Positions 17,517-31,620 of a DNA stretch of 64,000 nucleotides are shown piece after piece. This stretch comes from Leptospira interrogans. Its GTDB lineage: Bacteria; Spirochaetota; Leptospiria; Leptospirales; Leptospiraceae. How positions within the stretch are numbered: the stretch's first letter is position 1; each line of letters starts with the position of its first letter. The notes under the pieces are model-generated. The model was not told where the DNA came from. It was given only the letters and a program-made list of their open reading frames with translations, and made no database searches. The position numbers and the translations under genes were made by a program. The stretch is from assembly GCF_900156205.1 (NCBI RefSeq), contig NZ_FTNA01000003.1:71500-135499 (forward strand). The letters are read 5' to 3'.

Positions 17517-18020
17517 TTAACTTATATATTGAATCACACACAAATTGTTTTCCGCGGCGCGAGCATAAAAATCGACAAGATCGAGATAATAGTCCGTTAC
17601 GTATTCCCGATCCTCGTCGTCCCCAGTCCAATGATCCGGATACACGTTTACTTTTCGAATGGCCTCTCGATCAAACCGGCTCCAAAGTTCTTCGGCGGAA
17701 AGCCCCTTCAAAAAATGATGGACTTCTTTCACTTCCGCCGCGGTCAAAAAACTTGCGGGACCGTATCCAACATCAACCTCGTCGGAAAGAACGTTTACTC
17801 CAAATATGACGTTTCTCTCGGGAGGTTTGCCCTCGTAAGAATCTCCGGTCAAAAGAAAATGAATCATCTGCCAGGTTTTGTCTACATCATAATGAGGATC
17901 CGGAGTTTGCGGGTTCTCTTCCCCTTCGCCGTACAACAATTCTACGAGTTTTTCAGGGTCTTGGATATAATCCTGCAACGTAGACTCCGTAACCATTAGA
18001 AAACTTCCGATCATCGACAT
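17517..18020 (-). CDS. DUF1877 (YfbM-like) family protein
   Basis: 167 residues starting M-S-M-I-G-S-F, as is usual for DUF1877. It carries the typical acidic body, D-K-T-W-Q-M-I-H-F-L-L-T-G around residue 48, G-Y-G-P-A-S-F-L-T in the middle and an aromatic C-terminal part. Soluble; function unknown for the family, which is often found in contact-dependent or mobile contexts. The gene is visibly richer in G+C than the very AT-rich DNA on both sides, and uses codons such as GCG, CCG and GTC more than its neighbours. This suggests recent transfer (inference). GAGGG lies upstream of the ATG. Confidence 0.8.
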   Translation of the reverse strand: MSMIGSFLMVTESTLQDYIQDPEKLVELLYGEGEENPQTPDPHYDVDKTWQMIHFLLTGDSYEGKPPERNVIFGVNVLSDEVDVGYGPASFLTAAEVKEVHHFLKGLSAEELWSRFDREAIRKVNVYPDHWTGDDEDREYVTDYYLDLVDFYARAAENNLCVIQYIS

Positions 18021-18559
18021 CTTACATTTACCCTCGCAATTATTTTAAATCATCCTGTTTCAATCTGCTTACGCCATATTCTTCTAAAAATAAATACATT
18101 AGAATATTCTTAAAATTTAATACAGAAGGTATTTCGTCCTAAACGCTCGCATCCGATTATTTTTCACTCTTTCTAACGTTTCTGTATGATTTCAAAGCGG
18201 ATCTGAAACCATAAAATCGGAACTCATACAAAGAAAGTCGACTCAAAAACTCTTCAAAAAAAATACTACGAATGATTCTCTACAATTCATCCAAACTTCA
18301 TTAGGCCAGGATCTCTTGAATGAATCGCGCGATTTCCATCTCCATAGATCGCGTCTAACTTTCGAACAGAAAAAGGATTCTTTTCATTCTTCCTATCTAT
18401 CTCAGTTCTTCTAAGATTGACAAAATTTTTTACAATGAAAATCTAAACAAACATGAAAATGAATTCTTAGGATAGAGACCTATGACTTAAATCCGAATTG
18501 AAATCTTTTCAAGCTGAACGCTATATGAGTTTCAAAACAATTTCTACACGAGGAACCGA
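18021..18559. other. Gap without recognised features
   Basis: About 540 bases between the divergently read DUF1877 and cytochrome-like genes, so it probably holds both promoters. I see no dyad family element or gene. The segment near 18326-18360 (GAATCGCGCGATTT and CATAGATCGCG) resembles pieces of family D. Confidence 0.4.
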
Positions 18560-18949
18560 ATGAAAAAAATAATCTACATTTCTATGATTTCTTCCATTAC
18601 ATTATCTGTTCTGATTAACCTTACCCTTTCAGCACAATCAGAAAGAAAAATAGAAACGACTGTCCACGACTTTATGGAAGACTATACTAAACCGGCAATC
18701 AAAGCTGCCAAAAAAGGAAAACCGGAATATATAGAAAAAATCTTAACAGCAATACCAAGTTTTGCACTGGAAGAACAAAAAGCGAAGTGGACTGAAATTT
18801 CTCAAGAAGCTTTAAAAACAAAAGACTATGAACAATCTTGCAAGTCTTGTCATAAAGAATTTAAGAAAGAATATAAGAAAACCTATCGCAAAAGACCAAT
18901 TCAAGTTTCACCAGAATTGATCTCTTATTTGAAAGAACTTAAAAAATAA
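18560..18949 (+). CDS. Secreted protein with one c-type haem site
   Basis: 129 residues. The N-terminus M-K-K-I-I-Y followed by a hydrophobic stretch to about residue 27 is a signal peptide (cleavage near L-S-A-Q-S). The mature part is Lys-rich and helical. Near residue 94 is C-K-S-C-H, a complete CxxCH haem-attachment motif, followed by K-E-F-K-K-E-Y-K-K. The size and position of CxxCH near the C-terminus fit the cytochrome c-prime-like helical fold. It is probably a periplasmic mono-haem protein; partner unknown. Transcribed alone, with MITE-like DNA downstream. Confidence 0.7.
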   Translation: MKKIIYISMISSITLSVLINLTLSAQSERKIETTVHDFMEDYTKPAIKAAKKGKPEYIEKILTAIPSFALEEQKAKWTEISQEALKTKDYEQSCKSCHKEFKKEYKKTYRKRPIQVSPELISYLKELKK

Positions 18950-18999
18950 GTTTTAACTAAAAAGGATCTCTATAAAATAAATTTCTAATGGTCGTTCAA

Positions 19000-19098
19000 T
19001 AGAATTGTTGAAAAATTCCATGGTAGAGATTCGCAAAACTGTTCCAATTATCTATTTCAACGGAAATAGATGGAGAATTCATTTTTCAACAATTCTAA
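19000..19098 (-). repeat. Family B TIR element, copy 1
   Basis: The ends are inverted repeats: TAGAATTGTTGAAAAATT and ATTTTTCAACAATTCTA. The interior is the reverse complement of the family pattern (CTGTTCCAATTATC and GGAAATAGATGGAGAATTCAT). About 100 bp and no ORF. Other copies: 28359-28460, 32058-32160, 36562-36664, 42783-42877, 63071-63173; decayed ones near 33664, 33800 and 49861. Confidence 0.75.
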
Positions 19099-19514
19099 TG
19101 ATGGTTTTTCAAAACTGTATTTGGCTCCTACAGAATCAAATACCATGAATTTTGAAACAAGTGAGCGATTAAAAATGAAATCCTTCACATATCTTAGCTA
19201 ATCATTGTTCAAATAAAATCTTGATCTTTAGATCTTAAAATTTATTTTAAAAAGATAACCTTGATTATCCACATAATGAATGTTTGATGCAAGGGAACCC
19301 ATTTATAATCTGTGCAGTTCCCACATTTTATTTTTTACGAAAAAATTAAGTTATTATAAAATAAAAATCTTATATCAAACTTGCGTTCAATTAGCTAAAA
19401 CGTTAGAGTTAAAAAAAGCAGTAGTATCTAAGTTTTGAGATAAACTCTTTATAAAATTATTTTTACAACTAACACACATAAAATGAAAATATTAGAAAAA
19501 AACTAAAGTATGAA

Positions 19515-19733
19515 TTAACGTGAATTCGGTTCGGCGTAAGGAACTCACGATTTTAAAAGGTAGAATCTGAACTCTCTACAGATCGATTCTTTAGATGCGG
19601 GAACTACCACAAAACTTAGATTTATCTGTAAAATGATGTGGGAACTCTCACAAATCACGATTTTACGAACAAATTCTAAAATTGTAGGGACTCATACTTT
19701 TAGAAAATTTTTCTTACGTCGAACTCACGTTAA
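19515..19733. repeat. Family F TIR element, copy 1
   Basis: Begins TTAACGTGAATTCGGTTCGGCGTAAG and ends CTTACGTCGAACTCACGTTAA, its inverted form. Inside are GTGGGAACTCTCAC and the conserved stretch ATTTTACGAACAAATTCTAAAATTG. The right end touches the last base before the stop codon of the EVE-domain gene. The rest of the gap 18950-19514 has only the family B copy. Confidence 0.65.
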
Positions 19734-20200
19734 TTAAAGTTTTACACCTGCAAGTCCCAAAATAAATTGAAACTCGGTGGCAGAAACCGGTTGAATAGAA
19801 AGTCTAGACCCTTTTTTTAAAAGAATCATATTCTTTAATGGTTTATGTTTTTTCATTTCTTCCGTCGTTACGGGTATCGAAAATTTCTTTTTGAATTTAA
19901 TATCCACCATAAACCAGGTAGGACTTTCAACTTTACTCTTAGGATCAAAATATTTATGAGAAGGATCAAAAGCAAAATGATCCGGATAACCAGGTTTTAC
20001 TACTTCCGCAATTCCAACAACCGAAAGTGGATTTGCTCTACTATGATAAAATAGAACCAAATCTCCTTTTTGAACAAGATCGCGTAAATAGTTCCGGGCC
20101 TGATAATTTCTTACACCTTCCCAAGGTGCAGTTTTAGAAGGAGAATTATAAAGATCGTCGATTGAAAAGACGTCTGGCTCCGTCTTAAATAACCAGTAAT

Positions 20201-20204
<4 letters not shown>
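19734..20204 (-). CDS. EVE domain-containing protein
   Basis: 156 residues, one EVE/PUA-like domain over the full length. It begins [15 protein letters not shown], with [12 protein letters not shown] in the ligand pocket and [12 protein letters not shown] domains bind modified DNA or RNA bases; the role of the stand-alone protein is not settled. Its ATG overlaps the ftsH stop by four bases (ATGA), so it is translated with ftsH. Confidence 0.9.
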
Positions 20205-22168
<1,964 letters not shown>

Positions 22169-22322
22169 GGGGTTCTCCCTTTAACTTAGACACCTGTGAG
22201 ATACACAAAACAGGCAAGAGGTTCCTTCCGATAGAATTTCACGTTTCTTCAAAAAGGCAAGGAAGAATTGGTAGAAACCATTAAAAGGCATTCAGAAGAG
22301 AACAAAAATCGGTCAGATTTTT

Positions 22323-22891
<569 letters not shown>

Positions 22892-22937
22892 GAATACCTA
22901 TTCTGTTTATCAGATTTGATCTGATGAAAATTTTGTA

Positions 22938-23576
22938 TTACTTCTTACCTTTTTTAGCTTTAGCGTCATCTGCAGCAGAGCCTTTAGCTTCCGCTCTTTC
23001 AGCGGCAAGAAGAGCTTTCGTTTTATTCACGGAAGTAACGATCGGATCACCGTTGATTAAAATTTCCCAACTTGTGGGAACTTTCAATTGGCTGATTTTA
23101 ATCGAGTCGCCTACATCGAGATCGGTGACGTCTATCGTAAGATTTTCCAAAAGATCCTCTGGGATCGTCTTAACTCTGATTTCGTGAATAATATGTTCAA
23201 ATTGACCTCCGGTTTTGGAACCTTTTGCAATTCCGGTGGTTTCGATACCGATTTTGGTAACAATCTTTTGACCTGGCACGACTTTATAAAAATCAACGTG
23301 ACGGATTCTATCGATTTCTGGAAATCTTTGAATTTCTTTCACGAAAACTTTTTGTGCCCCTTGACCCTCTACATCGAGTTCAATCAAAGTTGACTGTCTG
23401 ATACCAGAGTGAACCATCTTCTCCAGTTCTTTCTCGTTTACCGCTCCGGAAGTCGCAACTCCACCTCCGATAATATTTACAGGAACCATCCCAGATGAAC
23501 GAAGACGATTGTTTTCGTTTTTACCGGTTGTTGTTCTTTTTTTAACTGCAATTTTGTGAATCGTGTTCTGGCTCAT
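22938..23576 (-). CDS. rplY: 50S ribosomal protein L25/Ctc family
   Basis: 212 residues, the long TL5/Ctc form. The N-terminal L25 domain (residues about 6-95) binds 5S rRNA; the beta-rich C-terminal domain (about 100-185) is followed by an Ala/Lys tail ending K-A-K-K-G-K-K. It lies 17 bases after prs and 46 before the pth-like gene, in the order prs-ctc-pth known from Bacillus. Confidence 0.93.
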   Translation of the reverse strand: MSQNTIHKIAVKKRTTTGKNENNRLRSSGMVPVNIIGGGVATSGAVNEKELEKMVHSGIRQSTLIELDVEGQGAQKVFVKEIQRFPEIDRIRHVDFYKVVPGQKIVTKIGIETTGIAKGSKTGGQFEHIIHEIRVKTIPEDLLENLTIDVTDLDVGDSIKISQLKVPTSWEILINGDPIVTSVNKTKALLAAERAEAKGSAADDAKAKKGKK

Positions 23577-23593
23577 TCTTATATTACCTAACC

Positions 23594-24528
23594 TTAATCG
23601 AATAAAGTGCTTACGGATTGATTTGTATGAATCCTTTGAATTGCATTTGCAAACAAAGGAGCTACGGATAATGACTTCAATTTATTAATTTTCTTAGACT
23701 CAGGAATTGCAATCGTATTCGCAAGAACAACTTCAGAGAATTGAGTAGAGTTGATCCGATCCACTGCTTCTCCGGAAAGAACTCCATGAGTCGCTGCGCA
23801 ATAAACGGATTTAGCTCCGTGTTTTAAAAGTACGTCCGCAGCCTTACAAATTGTACCTGCGGTGTCTATCATATCATCTAGAAGAATACAATTTTTTCCT
23901 TCTATTTCTCCGATCACATTCATCACTTCGGAAACGTTCGCTTTAGGTCTACGTTTATCAATGATTGCTAATGAACCGTTTACCTTTTTACCGAAAGCTC
24001 TAGCTCTTTCCGCACCGCCCGAATCTGGAGAAACGATTACTAAATCATCAATTTTCTTAGTATTTACATACTCGGCTAACACAGGAGCAAAATGCAGATT
24101 GTCCACCGGAACACGAAAGAACCCTTGAATCTGATCTGCGTGTAAATCCATAGTCAAAATCCGATCTAGTCCTACTACTTCTATCAGATCCGCAACAACT
24201 CTCGCAGAAATGGGAACACGGGGTTCTACCTTACGATCTTGGCGACCATAACCATAATATGGGATCACCACACTGATGCTGGACACGGAGGCTCTACGAA
24301 GAGCGTCCATAATTAAAATTAATTCCATCAAATGATCGTTAGCTGGGGCCGAAGTGGATTGAACGATAAAAACTTCTTTTCCACGAACGTTATCTTCGAT
24401 TTTAACTGAAATTTCTCCATCAGAAAATTTCTTTAGATTAATTTTACCAGACTGAATTCCTAAATGAGTACAAATTTCTTCGGCGATTTGTTTGTTAGAA
24501 TTTCCTGCAAATACAGCAATGTCTCCGT

Positions 24529-24532
<4 letters not shown>
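23594..24532 (-). CDS. prs: Ribose-phosphate pyrophosphokinase
   Basis: 312 residues, full length. Visible marks: [10 protein letters not shown], the catalytic [23 protein letters not shown] and the ribose-5-P loop [10 protein letters not shown]. It makes PRPP for nucleotide, His and Trp synthesis. Its start overlaps the glmU stop by four bases (ATGA). Confidence 0.96.
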
Positions 24533-25295
<763 letters not shown>

Positions 25296-25312
25296 TATGT
25301 TAGTAATTTCAT

Positions 25313-26282
<970 letters not shown>

Positions 26283-26286
<4 letters not shown>

Positions 26287-26465
26287 CGTTTACTCCAAAA
26301 CAGTTTATGAAAAAAAAATTCAAACCGGCAAATGACACACGCGTCTTTTATTAGAATTTTATTTGTAAGTATTATCAATTCTTCCATTAGTGAACCTTTA
26401 TAAAATTCGAAGACAACTTTCTCAATACCAATTTCTTCATGAAATCTTCGTTTTGCGATTGTCAT
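26283..26465 (-). CDS. Doubtful 60-residue ORF before ispE
   Basis: Stop and ispE start overlap (TTGA), which is what a real upstream gene would show. There is no Shine-Dalgarno at the ATG, no recognisable domain and many Phe/Ile/Lys residues. It may be a leader whose translation opens the ispE start, or chance. The rest of the gap (26466-26797) is AT-rich, with a run of 16 A at about 26516-26531, and no gene. Confidence 0.25.
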
Positions 26466-26797
26466 TTAATAAAAAATCCATGCCTACAATGGTTTTTTAT
26501 CGATTCGTTTTAACGAAAAAAAAAAAAAAAACGAAAGAACCAATGTTCCAACAAATCAATAATTAAAGTATTCATATTTTGCACTTAAACGGGCTTTTGT
26601 GATAAGATTTGCGGCTCTCTATTATATAGCTCCTAAAAGTTCAAATGTAACATTAAACACATGATTTCTGTTTTATGAAATTTATAGACAAATAATAAAT
26701 TTCGAAACTAGTAAAAAATAATCTGAAATAAAAACATAAAAATTTTTAAATTTCATGTTTTTCTAATATTTTTTAAAAAACATTGGCACGATCGTAT

Positions 26798-27742
26798 CTA
26801 ATGAAGAATCGATTCTAATTCTCTCAGAATCCGCTTTGCCAAATGAGTAGGACGTTCCAAAATTACATTTTTTCCAAATGGAAGAATTGTTTCCAAAAAC
26901 CAGTTTTCTTCCCGAATTTTGGCTTTGGATAAATGATAAACGACATTATCCAATTTTTGAGTTTTTTCGGTTCTTTCCAAATCAAGTTTACGATTGAGAT
27001 TATAAAACACTTCCCGAGTATGCCAAATTTCTGCGATTCCGGATGAATTCTCCCAACTTTTACGAAATTCTTCAAATTCTCGAATATAATCTGATTTTTT
27101 TTGACCAGCTGGTTGCAAGATCGGGTCCGAACCAATTTTTAAGGAAAGAATATTGTCCAAGCGAAAATTTCGAGGCGCCTTTCGTTCATGACAATATCCT
27201 AATAAATAATCTTCTAATGAATGAAATAAAAACCAAGGATCTACTTTTCTAAGAGTAGATTTTTCGCCCATTCTGGATTGATATTCCAGGATTAAAGATT
27301 TTTCGTTTTGAATCGCATTTTGAATATTAGTTTTGTAAACCGAAAGTGCTTCCTGGCCAGCAATGGGAACAATAGAAATGATTTTCTGAAGTATTTTACG
27401 AGCAGTTGAATTTGTTTTTGGATCGGAGCTGGCTTCTACAACTTCTTCTAAAATTTTTCTAAGTGTTAGCCATTCTCGAATACTCAAACGTAAACTAGAA
27501 TCAAAACGAAAAGGTAAAATCAAACCAAATGTATCCGTTTCTGAATCATAATCGACTTGGATCAAATCGGCGACGTGAGGAGTTGCCCCCAGAAAAAAAA
27601 GTTCTCCCAATTGTTCTTTTAAATCTTTTTGATTGTTGATTCCGGTCACACTGGCAAGTTCTTCGAGAGTCATTCGTTTACCATCTCGAAGATGGCGAAT
27701 CAGATTCAATTTAAAATTCAGTCGAACTGTACTTGGATTCAC
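26798..27742 (-). CDS. WYL-domain regulator (PafC-like)
   Basis: 314 residues. Residues about 5-70 resemble a winged helix (M-T-L-E-E-L-A-S-V-T-G). Residues about 140-215 are the WYL region: K-S-L-I-L-E-Y-Q-S then W-F-L-F-H-S-L-E-D-Y-L-L-G-Y-C-H in place of the canonical W-Y-L, and F-R-L-D-N-I-L-S-L at its end. A C-terminal WCX-like extension follows. WYL proteins bind nucleic acid or nucleotide ligands and control DNA-damage, phage or mobile-element responses. A second WYL gene lies at 37379-38425 in the same orientation, as in a pafB-pafC pair pulled apart. Confidence 0.8.
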   Translation of the reverse strand: MNPSTVRLNFKLNLIRHLRDGKRMTLEELASVTGINNQKDLKEQLGELFFLGATPHVADLIQVDYDSETDTFGLILPFRFDSSLRLSIREWLTLRKILEEVVEASSDPKTNSTARKILQKIISIVPIAGQEALSVYKTNIQNAIQNEKSLILEYQSRMGEKSTLRKVDPWFLFHSLEDYLLGYCHERKAPRNFRLDNILSLKIGSDPILQPAGQKKSDYIREFEEFRKSWENSSGIAEIWHTREVFYNLNRKLDLERTEKTQKLDNVVYHLSKAKIREENWFLETILPFGKNVILERPTHLAKRILRELESILH

Positions 27743-27895
27743 ACCTCAAATGTAAAAATGGCACACATTCTGTAAACCGGAAATGTAAGAATCTTGGTTT
27801 CGAACATTCCAAATCAAACAACTTCTCGCAGACATAAATTTTCGATTTTAAAGTTTGGGGCAACTCCTGCTAAATCTTATTTCTATTAAATGATT

Positions 27896-28015
27896 TAAAC
27901 CGTAGGACCGGACTTATTTCGCGAAAAAGGCCTTCGGCATCACTTTTTCTTACGGAAAAAGTTATATTGCGGGCGCATTCGGTCGCCTCAATGGCGACTA
28001 TTTCGCACGCCCCAT
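27896..28015. repeat. GC-rich cluster of hairpins
   Basis: In otherwise AT-rich DNA: ACTTTTTC (27942-27949) pairs with GAAAAAGT (27955-27962), and GTCGCC (27982-27987) pairs with GGCGAC (27993-27998). ATTTCGCGAA and ATTTCGCACG occur on the two sides, and GTAGGACCGGAC resembles the GGTCC block of family A. Probably a diverged structured element. The rest of the gap 27743-29072 has one family B copy, one family F copy and no gene. Confidence 0.35.
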
Positions 28016-28358
28016 ATTCCTATCACAAATAACTGATCCAACTACTGAGATTTCCATAAGTTCTAAAAACGGAAAAGAATTTTCATTTATCTTTAAAAAA
28101 AGTATATAAATATTTTAGAATATACCTAGAAACCTAAAATTACAAAAAAAGCATTATAAAAGTTTATCTTTATGATCCTTATAAAGTTAAGTATCTTAAA
28201 TTTTTATAATAAAGCCTTATTTATCTAAACATCAGATTATAGGAACTCCTATAAAAATTGAAAAACAAGTAAGATTATTCAAATGTTCATAAATCTTCAA
28301 TATAATTATTTCCGTGGGAACTCTTCAGTTTTATAATGAATAAAGAATTCTAATTGAT

Positions 28359-28460
28359 TAGAGTTGTTGAAAAATGAATTCTTCATTTATTTCCGTTGTA
28401 TTGAAACGGACAATTGAAACAGTTTTGCTAATCCCATTATAGAATTCTTCAACAATTTTA
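28359..28460 (+). repeat. Family B TIR element, copy 2
   Basis: Left end TTAGAGTTGTTGAAAAATGAATTCT, right end AGAATTCTTCAACAATTTTA. The interior CAATTGAAACAGTTTTGCTAATC matches the other copies. About 100 bp, no coding content. Confidence 0.7.
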
Positions 28461-28659
28461 TTGTTTTAAAAAGTTCTAAGTCCTCTTTACCGGTTGAATC
28501 ATTTGTTTTTTACGAATTCCTATATAGTAAAACACTATAAACTTTGTAAACAAATCCTGGCTTAGAGATAGAATTTTGGATACTGATTATATAGTCGCAA
28601 GTAACGCTAAAGTTTTCATGTGAATTTCCACAATTAAAACTTTTAAAACAAATTCTTTG

Positions 28660-28922
28660 ATAACGTAAGTTTCGGCGTAAGGATTCGTTTTATAAAAACC
28701 TAATTTTTCTGCAAAAAGTAAATATGGGAACTCTTTTGAATTTCGATTACAAAAAATATGAATATTTAAAAATTTGTAATGTGACTTAATCTGTGAGAAC
28801 TACCACAAATATATATTTTAACATGAGTTCAGTCCAATGCGAAAGTGATTTATGTTGCGACCATAGAAGTAATATTGAGTTTTTCTTTCGCCAAGATTTT
28901 CTTACTTCGAAATCACGTTAAA
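28660..28922. repeat. Family F TIR element with family A remnant
   Basis: Left end GATAACGTAAGTTTCGGCGTAAG; right end CTTACTTCGAAATCACGTTAA. Inside, from about 28837, are CAATGCGAAAGTGATT and TTTCGCCAAGATTTTCTTAC, which match the two outer ends of family A with the stems missing. It looks like an element inserted in another and later deleted. Confidence 0.45.
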
Positions 28923-29072
28923 TAGGACTCAAAGAGTAGATATTGCATTTCTTTGAATTTAGAAATACAGCAATACTATATTCCACCAACCTCATTGAAC
29001 TGAAAACAGGGAATCAAACTCAAGAAACTACATCCTGATTGACAATCAAAAATAGGAAAAGATTCTTTCGAA

Positions 29073-30518
29073 GTGCGAAAGATATTTCTCATTTTAATAC
29101 TGAGTTTACCAGTTCTGTATTACATCATAACCGTCCTAAGTTGGGAAAAGAAAAAGAAAATTCCGATCACAGGAGATGAGCCACATTATCTAATGATTTC
29201 GGAAAGTATTCTAAAAGATTGGGATTTTGATCTTAAAAATAACTACGAAGAAGACAGAGTCACAAAAAAAATCATCGGTCCTGTAGATGTAGAAAATCAT
29301 ACGATAGAAAAAAATGGAAAATACTATAGTATTCATTCGATTGGAACTTCCTGCATTGTATCAATCGGATATACAATTTACGGAATTGTGGGCGCTCGAA
29401 TAAGCCTTGCTCTTTTAGCTGGGATTTTACCTTTTTTATTCTATCAATTGGGAAAAACGTTTCAATTCGTTGGAATGGAAGCGGCAGGGATTGCGGTTTT
29501 ATATTCAATTAGCCTTCCGTTTCCTTTGGCTGCAGGACAAATTTTTCCGGACCTACCAACCGGAGTATTATTGATCTTAGTTTTTACGATTTTACTTAGA
29601 ATTGATTCTAAAACTTATAGAGACATTCTCTCGCCAAACATATTCTCACCAACTCCAGAAGTTTTAAAAAAAATATTCAAAAATCAAAATATTCTTATTT
29701 TTATATGTGGAATTACAATCGGAAGCCTAATCTGGTTCCATGTAAAAAATCTCCCGATAATAACATTTATACTTTTTTGGATTCTAATTGATAAAAAGTT
29801 AAATCTAAAATCCAAAGGAATACTACTTGGAACTTCTTTATTTTTTATTTTGAGCTTTTTGATTTGTAATCTTATATGGTTCCAATCGATTTTTGGTCCT
29901 TATGGAGAAAAAAATTCTCCTCCTACGTTCGACCTAAATTTTTCTCATTGGATCACAGTGTTTTTAGGTCTTTTTATGGATCGAAACCAAGGACTTTTTT
30001 TTCAAAATCCTATGATATGGCTTCAGGGAATTATTGGCTTTTTATTACTCATTCGAGATACAAATTCAAGAAGGATCGGAGTCCTCTTATTATTAGTTTT
30101 GATTTTACAACTTGGGCTCAACGCAGGACATCCTTGTTCTTATGGATGCCTTTCACTTCCGGGAAGATTTCAATGGAGTGCCGCAGTTTTATTTTTTTTA
30201 CCCGTTCTTTATGGATGGAAAGTATTCAATTCTTTATCTAAAAAAGTGATCTGGAAAGTTTATGTCATTTATCAAATTTGGATCGGAAAATATTGGTTTG
30301 ATCACACCGCCTCTCTCTATCACTTAATGGAGCCAAACTCCGATAAAAGATCCGGTTTTTTTCCGAAAAAAATTCTTCCTTATTTACCCTCGTGGACCGA
30401 TCCCAATTTATCTTGGAAAGATTTATTAAATTGGATTTGGATTGGAATTTTTTTACTGCCGATATTAATATTGAGTTACCTTTGGGTTCGGAACAATCGT
30501 AAGAGTCCCAAGGTCTGA
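29073..30518 (+). CDS. Multi-pass membrane protein, GT-C glycosyltransferase-like
   Basis: 481 residues from GTG 29073. TM1 is about 4-24, followed by an extracytoplasmic loop with T-G-D-E-P-H-Y-L-M; an acidic D-E pair right after TM1 is the hallmark of GT-C enzymes (ArnT/PMT type). About ten more membrane segments follow. No soluble catalytic domain. It may transfer a sugar from a lipid carrier at the outer face of the inner membrane (inference). The start has AGGA some 15 bases upstream, a weak fit. No sugar-related neighbours, so substrate is unknown. Confidence 0.6.
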   Translation: MRKIFLILILSLPVLYYIITVLSWEKKKKIPITGDEPHYLMISESILKDWDFDLKNNYEEDRVTKKIIGPVDVENHTIEKNGKYYSIHSIGTSCIVSIGYTIYGIVGARISLALLAGILPFLFYQLGKTFQFVGMEAAGIAVLYSISLPFPLAAGQIFPDLPTGVLLILVFTILLRIDSKTYRDILSPNIFSPTPEVLKKIFKNQNILIFICGITIGSLIWFHVKNLPIITFILFWILIDKKLNLKSKGILLGTSLFFILSFLICNLIWFQSIFGPYGEKNSPPTFDLNFSHWITVFLGLFMDRNQGLFFQNPMIWLQGIIGFLLLIRDTNSRRIGVLLLLVLILQLGLNAGHPCSYGCLSLPGRFQWSAAVLFFLPVLYGWKVFNSLSKKVIWKVYVIYQIWIGKYWFDHTASLYHLMEPNSDKRSGFFPKKILPYLPSWTDPNLSWKDLLNWIWIGIFLLPILILSYLWVRNNRKSPKV

Positions 30519-30527
30519 ATCCTTTAG

Positions 30528-31142
30528 TTGACAAAGAAACTCAATAAGAACCAGTATTTTAAAAGTAAAAGGATCCAACAAATCATCATGAAACCGAATT
30601 TGTATATAAACTTTCTTAGAACCGTGGTTTACAGCGTGCCCCAAAACCTAATTGTATTTTATCGAAAAAATCGATCTAGAACACTCAGAACCTCATTTCT
30701 ATTGGCGCTCAACAGGTTCTACCCCAGTTTTAGAACAAGTTCTTATTGCAAGAACTCAACATTTTCTTCCAAAAAAGTTCAAATTTTAAAACCAAAACAA
30801 ATATTTTTTTCAAGAATATTAAATAAATTGAATACATTGACTTTCTGTAACCGCAACAAATCAAACCCAATCATAGATTTCGTTTCTAAAAAAATATTCA
30901 TCGTTTACTTTTTAGTCATTTCGATCGCTTCTTCAAACCTAATTGCCCAAGAAGAAAATCAAACCGTAAAAGAAAAGATGACCTGTCAAAAAATTGAACT
31001 CATCATAAACGGACAAAAATATGACGACGGACATAAATGTATATCTGCAGAAGCAATTTGTTATTTGGTAGAAGGTCTTTCTTTGAGTTGTTTCGCAAAA
31101 CCAAATAACGAACAAATTTCTGATAAACCAAAAACAAATTAA
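30528..31142 (+). CDS. Chimeric ORF: repeat DNA joined to small secreted protein
   Basis: The open frame has 204 codons but two unlike halves. Codons 1 to about 115 run through repeat-type DNA: 30635-30720 (CCCCAAAACCTAATTGTATTTTATC, TTTCTATTGGCGCTCAACAGG) recurs near 14590 and 48080. Codons from about 123 encode K-K-I-F-I-V-Y plus a hydrophobic stretch and A-Q, a signal peptide. A ~60-residue mature part follows with four Cys (M-T-C-Q-K, H-K-C-I-S, A-I-C-Y-L, L-S-C-F-A), probably two disulfides. I think only the second part is the ancestral gene; its own start is not clear (TTG codons exist near 30830). Confidence 0.5.
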   Translation: MTKKLNKNQYFKSKRIQQIIMKPNLYINFLRTVVYSVPQNLIVFYRKNRSRTLRTSFLLALNRFYPSFRTSSYCKNSTFSSKKVQILKPKQIFFSRILNKLNTLTFCNRNKSNPIIDFVSKKIFIVYFLVISIASSNLIAQEENQTVKEKMTCQKIELIINGQKYDDGHKCISAEAICYLVEGLSLSCFAKPNNEQISDKPKTN

Positions 31143-31451
31143 AAGAAATCTTTACAATATTCAAAAACGATTATTATCCAATTAAATTTTCGCATAAAAC
31201 CGCAGCGTCATAACTATCATAAGAATTAAAAAAACATTTCATAAAGAGTTTTTAAAATAAATTTTCTTCATGTTTTTTATTAAAACGCACGAATAATTTC
31301 ATTTTGCTAATAGATATAAAATCTCAAGGGATCCGATTACTTTTTTGGATTTTATAGAGTTTTCTAAAACAAATTCTAGGTTCATTTGTTTTTATTTTAG
31401 AATCTTCCCCAGAACTTCAAAAAATCAGAATTACAAAGTTTTTCATAATTT

Positions 31452-31618
31452 AACGTGAACTTGGTGTAAGGATTCATTTTATAAAAACCCGATTTCTCCA
31501 TAAAAAATAAATGTGAGAACTAGCACGAATCATAATTTTAAGAACAAATTCTAAAATTGTATAAGCTCACTATATTTAGAAAATCCTTTCTCATTTTCTT
31601 ACATTCAACTTACGTTAA
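31452..31618. repeat. Family F TIR element, copy 2
   Basis: Left end TTAACGTGAACTTGGTGTAAG; right end CTTACATTCAACTTACGTTAA. The inside matches other copies (TTTTAAGAACAAATTCTAAAATTG). It is followed directly by a family E copy at 31621. The part of the gap between 31143 and 31451 has no gene. Confidence 0.6.
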
Positions 31619-31620
31619 TT

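Noticed and set aside
26516..26531. Run of 16 A as a possible phase-variable switch
   Set aside because: Outside any gene and not clearly within a promoter; such runs are expected in AT-rich DNA and may be a sequencing artefact.
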